This document shows positions 9,405-18,806 of a DNA stretch of 64,000 nt, in pieces; within the stretch, counting starts at the first letter, position 1, and each line of letters opens with the position of its first letter. A model generated the notes under the pieces. It was not told where the DNA came from. It searched no databases and saw nothing but the letters and a program-made list of their open reading frames with translations. The DNA is from CAZEDU01 sp964511185 (lineage in GTDB: Bacteria > Myxococcota > Myxococcia > Myxococcales > Myxococcaceae): NCBI GenBank assembly GCA_964511185.1, contig CAZEDU010000004.1:29565-93564 (forward strand), written 5' to 3'. The position numbers and the translations under genes are program-made.

Positions 9405-10244
9405 TTAGGGCCTGTGCGAGCGCCAGGGCAGGGGCTCCGGGCTGACGCGTTCAATGGTGCGGCGATTGACACCCGGGTGAAATGGCTCGGGTGCGTAGCG
9501 TCGGACCGGCGCCAGCTCGAGCGGCGGCAAGTCCTTGGCGCCCTTGGATTGGAGATAGCGGATGAACTGGCGCAGGTGCGGCGAGCCGGAGCGGAGGCTG
9601 AAGCTCACGTCGACGTCCGCGCCGTGCTCTCTCCACCACGCCATTCCGCCGTCGAGCGCGTAGAGGGCTTGCAGCGTCTTGGCCTTCGCGAGGTGCGGTG
9701 GGAGCAGGCGGTGGACGTGCGGCGGCAACTGCCCGTCGAAGCCGAGCCGAGGCCAGACGACGTAGCCGACCAGGCGCGGAAACCGGGCGGCCTTCGTCTC
9801 GATTCGATCGACGCCATACCGGCGGTAGGCGTCAACCGCGCGCCGCAGGAGCTTGGTGCCAGTGCCCTGGGGTGCGACGCCGGACATGGACAGAAAGTCG
9901 TGGCTCACGACCAGCTTGCCCTGCTCATCGCGATGAAAGATGCGCCGCATCGTGCGCACCATCGGATGCTCGACAGTGACTCGAAGCGAGCCCCGCTTGA
10001 GCTCCGAGAGCTCGAGGCGAATATGTGAGCGCGGCGGCGCAGAGCTCACATCGGCGATCTCCTCGGCAGCGAGGGGTCTACCGAAGAGCTTCGTCGTGCG
10101 TGCGTCGAGCTCGCGCGGCTTGCCGGCGAAGTGCACCGTGGTGCCGTTGCGCAGCGTCCCGATGGGGCTATGCGGAAGTCGCGGGCGCAGCGGCGCCCGG
10201 AAGGTGGGCACCTTCGGAAGGCGAGGGGGAACGAGCACGGCCAT
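9405..10244 (-). CDS. GNAT-fold-like protein, unknown substrate
   Basis: The protein has 279 residues from the ATG at 10244. An upstream GTG at 10289 lies inside a REP-like repeat and is therefore unlikely. A segment around residues 130-190 (GVAPQGTGTKLLRRAVDAYR, then GYVVWPRLGFDG) resembles the acetyl-CoA binding loop, helix and closing strand of N-acetyltransferases. The N-terminal 100 residues and the C-terminal region with many His and Arg residues are not recognised. Both flanks carry REP-like repeats. Function is unassigned beyond a probable acyl-CoA-dependent transfer. Confidence 0.6.
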   Translation of the reverse strand: MAVLVPPRLPKVPTFRAPLRPRLPHSPIGTLRNGTTVHFAGKPRELDARTTKLFGRPLAAEEIADVSSAPPRSHIRLELSELKRGSLRVTVEHPMVRTMRRIFHRDEQGKLVVSHDFLSMSGVAPQGTGTKLLRRAVDAYRRYGVDRIETKAARFPRLVGYVVWPRLGFDGQLPPHVHRLLPPHLAKAKTLQALYALDGGMAWWREHGADVDVSFSLRSGSPHLRQFIRYLQSKGAKDLPPLELAPVRRYAPEPFHPGVNRRTIERVSPEPLPWRSHRP

Positions 10245-10278
10245 CGGGGCCACCCTATCGCCTTCGAGTGTCCCAACT

Positions 10279-10339
10279 CCAGGTGTCACACGATTCGTCA
10301 GCCGGCTGCCGGCTTCTCAGGTGTCACACCACTCGTAGT
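10279..10339. repeat. REP-like repeats, cluster 2
   Basis: Two copies in the same orientation: CAGGTGTCACACGATTCGTC (from 10279) and CAGGTGTCACACCACTCGTAG (from 10318), separated by a GCCGGCTGCCGGC stretch. The TGA stop codon of the RAYT gene (10324-10326) is inside the second copy, as expected for a transposase embedded between its own target repeats. Confidence 0.7.
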
Positions 10340-11244
10340 CGATGAAGACTTGGTGGCACGCCCGGCTTGAATGAGTGAATCGGAAACAGCACATCGGTAG
10401 CTCCTGATCGCCACAAGACCGAGGCCTTTCGGAAGACGCAAATGAACTCGCGGTAGACGGCGAGAAAGTCTTGTCGCAACTGGAGGCTTGTCGAATGACA
10501 CCATGGTCGTGGTGTCCGTTTTGTTTCTACGGGCCTCGCATGTGGTGATTGCTGGCACACTCGCTTCGGGCCGAGCACTGGCGCATTGGGTGGGCACGCT
10601 GCCTCAATGGCAGCCACGAGTGTGTCGACTCGGCACCGCCGCTCCTCGTCAGTCAACTCCGCCCAACAAGGCAGCGGTGTCAGCGTTAGCGTGACGACCT
10701 CGGTCCATCGAGCATCCAGCCTCCCAGATTCGCTGGTAGCGCTCCCTCGCGCACTCCAGCGTTTGGTCCAGTTGAACCAGCGAAACACGCGCCGAGCATT
10801 TCCAAGCAATTGGGGTAGAGCCGACAGTCCCGGCCATTCCGAGCAACGGCGAACCAGCCGTTCCTTGACTCCATGCGCGAGGATGTACTGAAGCCGTCCA
10901 ACAAGGGCGCCATCGTCCAAAACCGGTTCGGCTGAGTACCTCCGACCCCAGAACTTGCCCCGCCAACCAACGATTCGCCCAACTTTGGTTGCGATGTTCC
11001 CCAGGAGGTACTTCATGAAGAAGGGCAAGTTCCCAGTTGGAGCACGCAGCAAGAGATGAATGTGGTTCGAAGTCACGACGAAGGCGAACAGCTCGATTTG
11101 GTAAAGCTCCACCGCTCGAGCCAGCACACCACCGACAAGTTCATTCACCTCACTTGATGGCCGCAGCAGCAATCGCGACTGTTGCGTCCTCGCGGTGACG
11201 AAGTAGACGCTTTCTGTCGTGTACATCCGAATCGGCCAACCCAT
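10324..11244 (-). CDS. REP-associated tyrosine transposase (RAYT, Y1/HUH family)
   Basis: The 306-residue protein starts at the ATG at 11244 (MGWPIRMYTT) behind a GGGAGGG ribosome site; a longer frame reaching 11562 has no family similarity. The HUH motif HIH is at residues 61-63 within VVTSNHIHLLLRAP, and the catalytic Tyr is about residue 120 in LQYILAHGVKE. These are the marks of RAYT enzymes, single-copy IS200-like HUH nucleases that cut single-stranded DNA at REP hairpins. The long C-terminal region (130-306) with GPKRVCQQSPHARP is the extension common to one RAYT subgroup. The gene looks intact and is flanked by REP-like repeats on both sides, suggesting it is domesticated or recently active. 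Confidence 0.85.
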   Translation of the reverse strand: MGWPIRMYTTESVYFVTARTQQSRLLLRPSSEVNELVGGVLARAVELYQIELFAFVVTSNHIHLLLRAPTGNLPFFMKYLLGNIATKVGRIVGWRGKFWGRRYSAEPVLDDGALVGRLQYILAHGVKERLVRRCSEWPGLSALPQLLGNARRVFRWFNWTKRWSARGSATSESGRLDARWTEVVTLTLTPLPCWAELTDEERRCRVDTLVAAIEAACPPNAPVLGPKRVCQQSPHARPVETKRTPRPWCHSTSLQLRQDFLAVYREFICVFRKASVLWRSGATDVLFPIHSFKPGVPPSLHRLRVV

Positions 11245-11309
11245 GCCATCGCCCTCCCGCCCGTACCCAGTGAGGAAATTCGCTACGCTCAGCAAATGAA
11301 GTGCCAGTT

Positions 11310-11326
11310 CGAGTCGTGTGACACCC
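11310..11326. repeat. REP-like repeat copy upstream of the RAYT gene
   Basis: The sequence CGAGTCGTGTGACACCC is the reverse complement of the copies at 9330, 10281 and 10319. It lies 66 nt upstream of the RAYT start and is followed by a TC-rich low-complexity run (about 11327-11400) with several GACACCCA units. Confidence 0.6.
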
Positions 11327-11465
11327 ATCTCCGACACCCATCTCCACCCATCTCTCTCTCGACACCCAGCTCTCTCTCTCTCAGACGCCCGCTTGAGCAG
11401 ACAGACTGAACCGTCCTGACGACGATCGTTCATCTCTCTCTGTTCCGCCTCGAAGGGGCCAGCCG

Positions 11466-13652
11466 ATGTCTTCCGCCGCGACAGGTCACACCAATCGTCT
11501 GACACATGCGCTTTCCCCGTATCTGCGGCAGCACGCGAGCAATCCAGTCGATTGGTATCCATGGGGCGAAGAGGCGCTCGAGCGAGCGAAGCGCGAGCAC
11601 AAGCCCATTCTCCTCTCGATCGGCTATTCGGCCTGCCACTGGTGTCACGTGATGGCGCACGAGTCGTTCGAGGACGAGGCGACCGCCCGCCTGATGAACG
11701 ACTACTTCGTCAACATCAAGGTTGACCGGGAAGAGCGGCCGGATCTGGATCAGCTCTACCAAGGCGTCGTGCAGCTGATGGGCCGCGGCGGCGGCTGGCC
11801 GCTCACGGTCTTCCTGACTCCCGACCTGAGGCCCTTCTTCGGCGGCACCTACTTCCCGCCCACCGACCGGTACGGCATTCCGGCGTTCTCGAAGCTGCTC
11901 GAAGGGCTGTACCAGGCTTGGCTCAAGCAGCCCGAGGACATCGAGGCGCAAGCCCAGCAGTTCAAGGAGGGGCTCGCGTTCTTGGGCGCCTACGGCCTTG
12001 ACGCGGCCAGCGCCGAGCCGACCGGCGACGACTTGGTGCGGGCCGCGCGAAAGCTGGAAGGCGAGATCGACCGGGTGAACGGCGGCTTCGGTCGCGCGCC
12101 CAAGTTCCCCAACCCGATGAACTTCGCGTACCTCCTGCGCGCGTGGCGGCGGTTCGGCGCTCGAGACTCGCTCGAGGGCACGCTGCTCACGCTCGAGAAG
12201 ATGGCNNNNNNNNNNAAGTTCCCCAACCCGATGAACGTGGCGATGCTCCTGCGCGCGTACCGCCGCGCGAAGGACGAGCAGCTGATCAGCGCCGCGGAGC
12301 TCACGCTTCAAAAGATGGCGCTCGGCGGGATCTTCGATCAGCTCGGCGGCGGCTTTCACCGCTACTCGGTCGACGAGCGGTGGCTGGTGCCGCACTTCGA
12401 GAAGATGCTCTACGACAACGCGCAGCTCATCCACCTCTACGCGGAAGCCTTTCAGCTCACGCCGCGGCCGCTCTACCGAAAGGTCGTTGAAGAGACCGTC
12501 GCCTACCTCGAGCGCGAGATGCGCGACGCGCGCGGCGCCTTCTACGCGAGCCAAGACGCGGACAGCGAAGGGGAAGAGGGCAAGTTCTTCGTCTGGAGGC
12601 CAGAGGAGGTGGACGCCGCGCTGCCGCCCGAGCTCGCCCGGCTCATCCGCGCGCGCTTCGGCGTGAAGCCCGGCGGCAACTTCGAGCACGGCGCGACCGT
12701 GCTCGAGGTGGTGCAGGACCTCGACGCGCTGAGCCGCGCTTTCGGGCTCGACGAGGGCGACGCGCAAGCGCAGCTCGATCAGGCGCGCGCGGTGTTGCTC
12801 GAAGCCCGCGGCAAGCGGGTATGGCCTGGCCGCGACGACAAGATTCTCACCGGCTGGAACGGGCTGACCATTCGCGGCTTGGCGTTCGCGGCGCGCGTCT
12901 TCGATCAGCCGCGCTGGGCGCAGCTCGCCGCGGGCGCCGCGGACTTCCTGCTCGAGCGCGCGTGGGACGGCAAGCGGCTGCTCCGATGCACCTTCGGGGA
13001 GCGCTCCGAGATCGACGCCTTCCTCGAAGACTACGGAGACTTCGCCGCCGGTCTCACCGCGCTCTACCAGGCGACCTTCGAGCCGAGGTACCTCGAAGCG
13101 GCGGCCGCCATCGTCGACGTCGCCCGCGCGCGCTTCTGGGACGAGGGCAAGGCCGCGTACCTGTCCGCGCCGCGCGGCCAGAAGGACCTCATCCACTCCA
13201 TTTACGCGGTGCACGACAACGCGACGCCTTCCGGCGCGTCGACGCTGCTCGAGGCCCAGGTGACGCTCGCCGCCTTGCTCGGCCGCCCGGAGTACCTGGA
13301 GCAGGCCGGCCAGTACGCGCGAAAGCTGTGCGAGCAGGCGAAGCGAAACCCCTTCGGCCACGGCCACTGGTGGCTCGCGGTCGATGCGTACCTCGACGGC
13401 GCCGCCGAGGTGACGCTCATCGGCTCCGCGCAGGAGGTCCGGCCGTTCCTCGACGCGCTGAACCGCACCTTCGCGCCCACCACCGCCGTGCTCCAGCACG
13501 ACCCCAATCGACCCAAGCCGACGCTCATGGCCGCCGCGCTCGAAGGGCGCGAGAAGGTCGCTGACCAGCCAACTGCCTACCTGTGCCGCCGCATGGCCTG
13601 CGAGGCGCCGGTGACCGACGCGCAGGCGCTCCTTCGCCAGCTGCAGGCGTGA
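11466..13652 (+). CDS. YyaL/SPATA20-family thioredoxin-domain protein, interrupted by assembly gap
   Basis: The frame is open across the 10-N gap and would give 728 residues. Residues 1-165 are the DUF255 thioredoxin-like domain with CHWCH in [17 protein letters not shown] and the [13 protein letters not shown] loop. The rest is the six-hairpin glycosidase-like domain ([45 protein letters not shown] text). The segment before the gap (12102-12205) and that after it (12216-12319) both encode the single family segment starting KFPNPMN. Deleting 12206-12319 (114 nt, 38 codons) keeps the frame and leaves about 690 residues, the usual family size. So the tandem copy is most likely an assembly artefact. 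Biochemical function of the family is not settled. Confidence 0.8.
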   Translation: MSSAATGHTNRLTHALSPYLRQHASNPVDWYPWGEEALERAKREHKPILLSIGYSACHWCHVMAHESFEDEATARLMNDYFVNIKVDREERPDLDQLYQGVVQLMGRGGGWPLTVFLTPDLRPFFGGTYFPPTDRYGIPAFSKLLEGLYQAWLKQPEDIEAQAQQFKEGLAFLGAYGLDAASAEPTGDDLVRAARKLEGEIDRVNGGFGRAPKFPNPMNFAYLLRAWRRFGARDSLEGTLLTLEKMXXXXKFPNPMNVAMLLRAYRRAKDEQLISAAELTLQKMALGGIFDQLGGGFHRYSVDERWLVPHFEKMLYDNAQLIHLYAEAFQLTPRPLYRKVVEETVAYLEREMRDARGAFYASQDADSEGEEGKFFVWRPEEVDAALPPELARLIRARFGVKPGGNFEHGATVLEVVQDLDALSRAFGLDEGDAQAQLDQARAVLLEARGKRVWPGRDDKILTGWNGLTIRGLAFAARVFDQPRWAQLAAGAADFLLERAWDGKRLLRCTFGERSEIDAFLEDYGDFAAGLTALYQATFEPRYLEAAAAIVDVARARFWDEGKAAYLSAPRGQKDLIHSIYAVHDNATPSGASTLLEAQVTLAALLGRPEYLEQAGQYARKLCEQAKRNPFGHGHWWLAVDAYLDGAAEVTLIGSAQEVRPFLDALNRTFAPTTAVLQHDPNRPKPTLMAAALEGREKVADQPTAYLCRRMACEAPVTDAQALLRQLQA
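12206..12215. other. Scaffold gap (10 N)
   Basis: Ten ambiguous bases. The 104 nt on each side align without indels, beginning with an identical 20-mer, but agree at only about 69 of 104 positions. The gap size is therefore a placeholder and the join is suspect. Confidence 0.99.
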
Positions 13653-13694
13653 CGCAGGTTCCTCGAAGGAAGCGCTTCGGGTAAGTCTTCCCTC

Positions 13695-15212
13695 GTGCCG
13701 ATGGAGCCGCTCCAGTGCCGCGTCTGCCGCGCCTTCGAGACCATCACGCGCAGGCACCAGGAGGAGGGTTGGTATCGCTGCTCCTTCTGCCAGGCGGCGA
13801 ACGCGACACCGGCCGCTCCTCATGAAGTGTACGAAGGGCCCGACGCGCGCACGGTGCTGTTGGTGAAACCGGGCAGGTTGCACTTCATCGTGCCTGCCGG
13901 TGTGTTGATGAGCCGCCGCAGCTTCATCGCCTTCAGCCACTTCACCCTCACGCTCGCGGCGGCGGCCATCGGCATCTTTCATCTGCTCCCGCCCGGAAAC
14001 CCGGTGCGCACACTGTCGGCGCCCCTGTTGGGCCTCGCCGCCGCCTGGGTTCTCGCGCTGCTCGCGCGCGCGTGGCGATCGGAGCAGCACCTGGAGGTCG
14101 GCGCGAGGCGGGCTCAATACCACCGCCGCGCGTTCGGCATGACGTTTCGTGTGCGCGCGCTCGTCTCGAACGGCGCGCCGCTCACCGCCGGCCTTCACCT
14201 GAAGCCAGTCGATCCCTGGAGCTCGGGGGCGGATCGGGTCGAGCTCTCGTCGGGGGACGCGCTGAAGCTGGCCGTCATCTGCTCGGGCGCGCGGGAGGCG
14301 CGCTGGCTCTTGGGGCTCGTCGAGGCGGTGCTCGCTGGACAGGGAGCGATGCCGCGGTGCCAGTCGTGCGGCGCAAGCTTGCCCCACGACTGGCAAGACC
14401 GCGCGAAGACGCGGGTGACCTGTGCGTACTGCCAGGCCGGCTATGTCGTCGATGGGGCCCGGGTCTCGACGGCGCCGGTGTCGTTGCCGTCCATCGAGGC
14501 GCCCACCGCGGGCCCAAGCGAGAACGTCACGGAGCGCCGAGCCGGTGAACGGCTGGTCATTCGCCTGCGCGCGGGTCGCTCGGCCTTTCGTTGGATCATC
14601 GCCGGATGGATGGGGGCGGGCGCGGTGTGGCTGTTCTACTTCATCTTCGAAATGGTCGGCACCGTGGTCCGCGCCGTATGGCACGACGGACACCCGTTCT
14701 TCGTCGTCCTGATGGCGCTGGTCGCCCTGCTCATCGGCTACGTCGCCTGGTTCTGCGCGGTCGCGACCATCAACATCGTGGCCGGCGACAGCGAGCTTCG
14801 CTTCGACGACGGAACCGTCGAGTTCTCGTACTTGCTGGCGGGGCGCCGAGCCCCTGCGTTTCTTCAGCTCGGCGGTTGGACGCAGTACCGACGCCTTCTC
14901 ACCGGCGACGCCGAAGCCCAGCGCGCGCTGAACATCGCCGCGGGCTTCTCCGCGCCGCATCGCCGAAAGGTGCCGTTGATGCGGCTGATCCGCGTCACCC
15001 TTGACGAGGATGCGGGCACCACGATGACGGTGTTTCACACCAGCGCCGTGCCGCTGGTGGCACGTTGGGATTTGAGCCCGAGCGACTCTCAGTACGTCGC
15101 AGCACAGATGGTCGCCGAGACAGCGGCGCGCCTGACGCGGTTGGGGCGACACTGGGACACCGCGGCCCAACGGCCGGACCTATGCTCCCTTGAGGAAAGG
15201 ACCTCTCCATGA
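13695..15212 (+). CDS. Membrane protein with two zinc-ribbon-like motifs, unknown function
   Basis: The protein has 505 residues from a GTG at 13695 (an ATG two codons later is equally possible). The N-terminus has a CxxC..CxxC ribbon (CRVC near residue 8, CSFC near residue 29). Two hydrophobic helices follow at about 75-120. A second ribbon (CQSC..CAYC) lies near residues 220-245, and two more helices are at about 295-355. A cytosolic-looking C-terminal domain of 150 residues ends the protein. The layout, a repeated ribbon plus helix pair, suggests an internal duplication. No family was recognised. It overlaps the start of the peptidase gene by 4 nt (ATGA), so the two are probably co-translated. 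Confidence 0.7.
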   Translation: MPMEPLQCRVCRAFETITRRHQEEGWYRCSFCQAANATPAAPHEVYEGPDARTVLLVKPGRLHFIVPAGVLMSRRSFIAFSHFTLTLAAAAIGIFHLLPPGNPVRTLSAPLLGLAAAWVLALLARAWRSEQHLEVGARRAQYHRRAFGMTFRVRALVSNGAPLTAGLHLKPVDPWSSGADRVELSSGDALKLAVICSGAREARWLLGLVEAVLAGQGAMPRCQSCGASLPHDWQDRAKTRVTCAYCQAGYVVDGARVSTAPVSLPSIEAPTAGPSENVTERRAGERLVIRLRAGRSAFRWIIAGWMGAGAVWLFYFIFEMVGTVVRAVWHDGHPFFVVLMALVALLIGYVAWFCAVATINIVAGDSELRFDDGTVEFSYLLAGRRAPAFLQLGGWTQYRRLLTGDAEAQRALNIAAGFSAPHRRKVPLMRLIRVTLDEDAGTTMTVFHTSAVPLVARWDLSPSDSQYVAAQMVAETAARLTRLGRHWDTAAQRPDLCSLEERTSP

Positions 15213-16975
15213 CCGACGCGCTTCGATGGGATTTGAGCGACCTCTACACGTCACCGGACGCCGCACAGCTGTCGGATGACTTAGGTCGCGCGCACGCGAT
15301 GGCCGACGCGTTCGCCAAGGCGTACCGCGGCAAGGTCGCGCGGATGCCCGCGCACGATCTGGCCGAAGCGCTTCGCCAGCTCGAGCGGATGATGGAGCTC
15401 GCCTATCGCCCGCAGCTCTACGCGCAGCTGCTCTTCTCGGGGCAGACCGAAGATCCCCAAGCGCAGAACCTCATGAACGTCACGCGCCAGGCGACCACCG
15501 AGGTCTTCAACAAGGTCCGCTTCTTCGACGTCGAGCTGAAGAAGCTGCCCGCCGAGACCTTCGAGAAGCGGGTGAACGCCGCCGAGCTCGAGCCCTACCG
15601 GCACTACCTTCAGAGCCTGCGACGCTTCGCGCCGTACACTTTGTCGGAAGCAGAAGAGAAGCTCGCCGAGCTGAAGAACCTCACCGGGCGCGCCGCCTTC
15701 AGCCAGCTCTACACCGAGGTCAGCGCGCGCATCCGCATCCCGATCGAGGTCGACGGCGAGCACAAGGCGCTCAACGTCTCGGAAGCCCGCGCCTTGCGCT
15801 CGAGCCCCGACCGCGCGCTGCGCCGCCGGGCCACCGACGGGCTGATGACCGCGTTCGAGAAGGAGAGCCACGTGCTCAACTTCTGCTTCAACACGCTCTT
15901 TCAAGACCACGCGCTGGACGTGCAGCTCCGCGGCTTCGCCGACGTGGCCGAGCCGACGTTTCTGGAGGACGAGCTGTCGCCCGAGGCGGTGGAGAACCTG
16001 ATGGCCACCACCGAGCGCCACTATGGGCTCGCCCAGCGCTACATGCGGCTCAAGGCCAAGGCGCTGGGCCTGCAGGACTTCGCCTCCCACGACGTGCTCG
16101 CGCCGCTCTCGCCGACCGAGAAGAAGATCCCGTTCGAGGAAGGCCAGCGGCTGGTGCTCGACGCGTTCGAGGCGTTCGCCCCCAAGTTCTCCAGCATCGC
16201 GCGCGAGTTCTTCGACCGCCGGTGGATCGACGTGCTGCCGCGCCCCGGCAAGCGCGACGGCGCGTTCTGCTCGGGCATGCTCCCGTCGCTGCACCCGTAC
16301 GTGCTGCTCAACTACAACGGCCGCATCGAGGACGTGTCGACGCTCGCGCACGAGCTGGGGCACGGCATCCACTTCTACCTGTCGCGCCGCAACTCGCCGC
16401 TCAACTTCTGGGCCACCACCCCGATGGCCGAGACCGCGTCGGTGTTCGGCGAGCTCTTGCTGATGCGTCGGCTCTTCGCGAAGGAGACCGACCGAGAGGT
16501 GAAGCGGAACCTGCTCGCGGTGCGCATCGAGGACATCCTCTCCACCGTCTTCAACCAGGTGCAGTACACGCGTTGGGAGCAGAAGGCCCACGCGCGCCGC
16601 GCGGAAGGCGTGGTGCCCGCCGAGGCGCTCTCGCAGCTGTGGCTCGACGAGCGCAAGCGGCTGTACGGCGAAGCGGTCCACTTCTTCCCGCAAGACCGCT
16701 GGGGGTGGATCTCCATCGGCCACTTCGTGCATTACCGCTTCTATTGCTACAGCTACGCGTTCGGGCAGCTGCTCGTGCTCGCGCTGTTTCAGAAATACGA
16801 GGAAGAGGGAGAGAAGTTCGTTCCCAAGTACGTCGAGCTGCTCTCGTCGGGCGCCGCCGACACGCCGCAGCGGCTGCTCGAGCGGGTGGGCGTGAACCTC
16901 GACGATCCCAAGTTCTGGGAGTGCGGCTTCGAGACGTTGAAGGGCTTGTTGGACGAGTTCGAGGGGCTCTTGTGA
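15209..16975 (+). CDS. pepF: Oligoendopeptidase F (M3 family)
   Basis: This 588-residue zinc metallopeptidase has HELGH at residues 381-385 and the third-ligand helix PMAETASVFGE about 25 residues later, both diagnostic of family M3. The N-terminal helical lobe with FDVELKKLPAETFEKRV and the C-terminal YSYAFGQLLVLALFQKYEEEG also match PepF/M3B enzymes. It should hydrolyse short peptides in the cytoplasm. It begins inside the stop of the zinc-ribbon membrane protein gene and its TGA overlaps the ATG of the CusF-like gene by 1 nt, so the three form an operon. Confidence 0.93.
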   Translation: MTDALRWDLSDLYTSPDAAQLSDDLGRAHAMADAFAKAYRGKVARMPAHDLAEALRQLERMMELAYRPQLYAQLLFSGQTEDPQAQNLMNVTRQATTEVFNKVRFFDVELKKLPAETFEKRVNAAELEPYRHYLQSLRRFAPYTLSEAEEKLAELKNLTGRAAFSQLYTEVSARIRIPIEVDGEHKALNVSEARALRSSPDRALRRRATDGLMTAFEKESHVLNFCFNTLFQDHALDVQLRGFADVAEPTFLEDELSPEAVENLMATTERHYGLAQRYMRLKAKALGLQDFASHDVLAPLSPTEKKIPFEEGQRLVLDAFEAFAPKFSSIAREFFDRRWIDVLPRPGKRDGAFCSGMLPSLHPYVLLNYNGRIEDVSTLAHELGHGIHFYLSRRNSPLNFWATTPMAETASVFGELLLMRRLFAKETDREVKRNLLAVRIEDILSTVFNQVQYTRWEQKAHARRAEGVVPAEALSQLWLDERKRLYGEAVHFFPQDRWGWISIGHFVHYRFYCYSYAFGQLLVLALFQKYEEEGEKFVPKYVELLSSGAADTPQRLLERVGVNLDDPKFWECGFETLKGLLDEFEGLL

Positions 16976-17343
16976 TGACGAAAAGCACTTGGATGTGGGT
17001 GGCGCTGCTCGCGGTCTTGGCGGCGTGCAAGAAGGACGCGCCGGCCGCCGAAAAACACGATCGGTACACGGTGAAGGGGACGGTGAAGAGCGTCACCGCC
17101 GCCGCCAACCGCGTCGTCATCGCGCATGAAGAGATTCCGAGCTTCAAAGACCGCGAAGGTCAGGCCGTCGGCATGATGGCGATGAGCATGCCGTTCGCCG
17201 TCGAGAAGTCGGTGGACCTGTCGAACCTCGCGCCGGGCACGCGCGTGGAGTTCACGTTCGAGACGCGCTGGAAGGACGCGAACCCGGTGCACATCGTCGA
17301 GCTGAAGCCGCTTGCCGCCGAGGAGCGCGACGGCGGGCCGTAG
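16975..17343 (+). CDS. CusF-like copper-binding lipoprotein
   Basis: A 122-residue protein with an N-terminal lipoprotein signal (VLAAC, Cys at residue 18). The mature part reads KGTVKSVTAAANRVVIAHEE, then MMAMSMPFAVE and LAPGTRVEFTFE, which is the CusF/copper-binding OB-fold pattern. The His of HEEIP and the Met residues of MMAMSMPF are in the positions of the Cu(I)/Ag(I) ligands. It probably binds copper in the periplasm. No CusAB or SCO gene is adjacent. The start overlaps the pepF stop (TGATG). Confidence 0.82.
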   Translation: MTKSTWMWVALLAVLAACKKDAPAAEKHDRYTVKGTVKSVTAAANRVVIAHEEIPSFKDREGQAVGMMAMSMPFAVEKSVDLSNLAPGTRVEFTFETRWKDANPVHIVELKPLAAEERDGGP

Positions 17344-17345
17344 CT

Positions 17346-18806
17346 TTAGCGCACCTCGACGACCTTCAGCTGACCGATGAGCGGGGCGATCTCGGCGTTG
17401 CCCTCTTCACCCACGCCGAAGTGCGTCGGGTCGGCGACGTCTTGTCCGAACGTCGGATCCATCTGCACCCACTCGCCGACGTAGACCTCCACCCACTCGT
17501 GCCAGTAGAGCGCGGGGACCTTGTCCTCGTTCTCCATGTAGATGACGCCGTCGATCCGCCGCGCCGGAATCCCCGACGCCCGCATCAACGAGACCGCCAG
17601 GAGGGAATGCTCGGTGCAGTCGCCCCGGAGCTGCCGCAGCACGTCCGTCGCGCGGTCGGCCGACGCGCCGTAGTCCTTCTTCAGGGTCTGGTACACCCAG
17701 GCGTTGATCTTCTTCGCCGCCAGGTACGCGTCGGTCTCGTTCTGCAGAATGCGCGCGGCGAGCGATTTGATCTCCGGGTTGTCGGACTCGACGATGATCG
17801 ACGTCTTCAAATATTTGCCGCCGCTCGGGTCGCTCAGCGGCCGCTCCACCGGCTTCGTCTTCGGTGCCGCGGCGCTCAGCGTGACGGCGACGCGGCCGTT
17901 GGGCAGCTTCTTGAACTTCTGCCGCTCGGTGTCCTGGTGGAACTTGTCCGGGAGCCCCTCGACCACCAGCGTCCAGCTGCCCGGCACCGCGCGCGCCTGC
18001 GCCGGCGCCGGCTTGGGCAGCACCACGCGCGTCAGCCCGAACACCTCGACCTGATCCAACCGCTTGGCCACCGACTCGGACTCGGCCACCGCCATCATCG
18101 TCGCGCCGAAGTGCAGCTCGATGAGCCGCCCCTTCTCGTCGATGTACGAGTCGATCGGCACCTTCTCTTTCTCCGAGAGGGTGGTGACCTTCCGCAGCTT
18201 GACCGGCACGCCGCCCACCGTGCGCGCCTGCGCCTCGCCCAGCGTGGTGATCACCCGGTACGTCTCCAGGTCCTGCGAGTCGGTGATGAAGCCCTCGACG
18301 TTCTGCTGGCGGAAGAGGGCCACGCGCGCCTGGTCTGCGTCTTCGATGGTCTCTTTCGAGGGCGGCAGGTTGAGCACCTCGTTGGGTTGACCCGGGCGCT
18401 TGCGAATCACCCGAAGCCCCGTCGGCGTGGCGGTCGCCTCGAGCAGCTGCTCGCCGCCATCACCTTTTTGCTCGACCTTGAGGGACAAGAGCCGACCCTG
18501 CGGCTTCGCCTCGAAGACCCGCACCTCGCGCTGGCGCCGCTCCGAGACCTTGGCGCCCACGTTCGCCTTGAACACGAACTCGGAGATCAGCTCGGCGCGC
18601 CCGGGCCGGCCCTTCTGCGGCTTGAGCTCCATGAACAGGTAGCCGACCTTCTTGTTGAGCAGGTACAGCCCCATGTACTCGCCGCCTTCGGGGCGGGGCG
18701 CGAGCAGCGCGTCGGAGCGGGGCTGCGCGCGCGGCGCGGCCTGCGCGAGGCCCGCCGCGAGCAGGACGGCGAAGGCGACAGCGACAGCAGGACGGGAGCG
18801 GCTCAC
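17346..18806 (-). CDS. Secreted transglutaminase-like domain protein
   Basis: The 486-residue protein begins with a signal peptide (cleavage probably after AQAA near residue 24). Residues about 340-470 form a transglutaminase-core domain with the triad Cys397 (GDCTEHS), His (ALYWHEWVEVYV) and Asp (QMDPTFGQ). The first 330 residues are beta-rich and unrecognised. Bacterial proteins of this type are usually periplasmic cysteine peptidases or amidases rather than true cross-linking enzymes. Its start overlaps the stop of the GNAT gene by 4 nt, and that gene in turn overlaps the ATP-grasp gene, so the three minus-strand genes are likely one transcript. Confidence 0.83.
   Translation of the reverse strand: MSRSRPAVAVAFAVLLAAGLAQAAPRAQPRSDALLAPRPEGGEYMGLYLLNKKVGYLFMELKPQKGRPGRAELISEFVFKANVGAKVSERRQREVRVFEAKPQGRLLSLKVEQKGDGGEQLLEATATPTGLRVIRKRPGQPNEVLNLPPSKETIEDADQARVALFRQQNVEGFITDSQDLETYRVITTLGEAQARTVGGVPVKLRKVTTLSEKEKVPIDSYIDEKGRLIELHFGATMMAVAESESVAKRLDQVEVFGLTRVVLPKPAPAQARAVPGSWTLVVEGLPDKFHQDTERQKFKKLPNGRVAVTLSAAAPKTKPVERPLSDPSGGKYLKTSIIVESDNPEIKSLAARILQNETDAYLAAKKINAWVYQTLKKDYGASADRATDVLRQLRGDCTEHSLLAVSLMRASGIPARRIDGVIYMENEDKVPALYWHEWVEVYVGEWVQMDPTFGQDVADPTHFGVGEEGNAEIAPLIGQLKVVEVR

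Noticed and set aside
11301..11320. GTTCGAGTC resembling a tRNA T-loop
   Set aside because: No acceptor stem, D-arm or anticodon arm can be built around it; it is part of the REP-like copy.
9326..11326. Possible CRISPR array
   Set aside because: The repeats are few, unevenly spaced and in both orientations, and surround a RAYT gene with no cas gene.
11327..11400. TC-rich run with CTCTCTCT
   Set aside because: Low complexity only; no phase-variation position relative to a coding start was evident.
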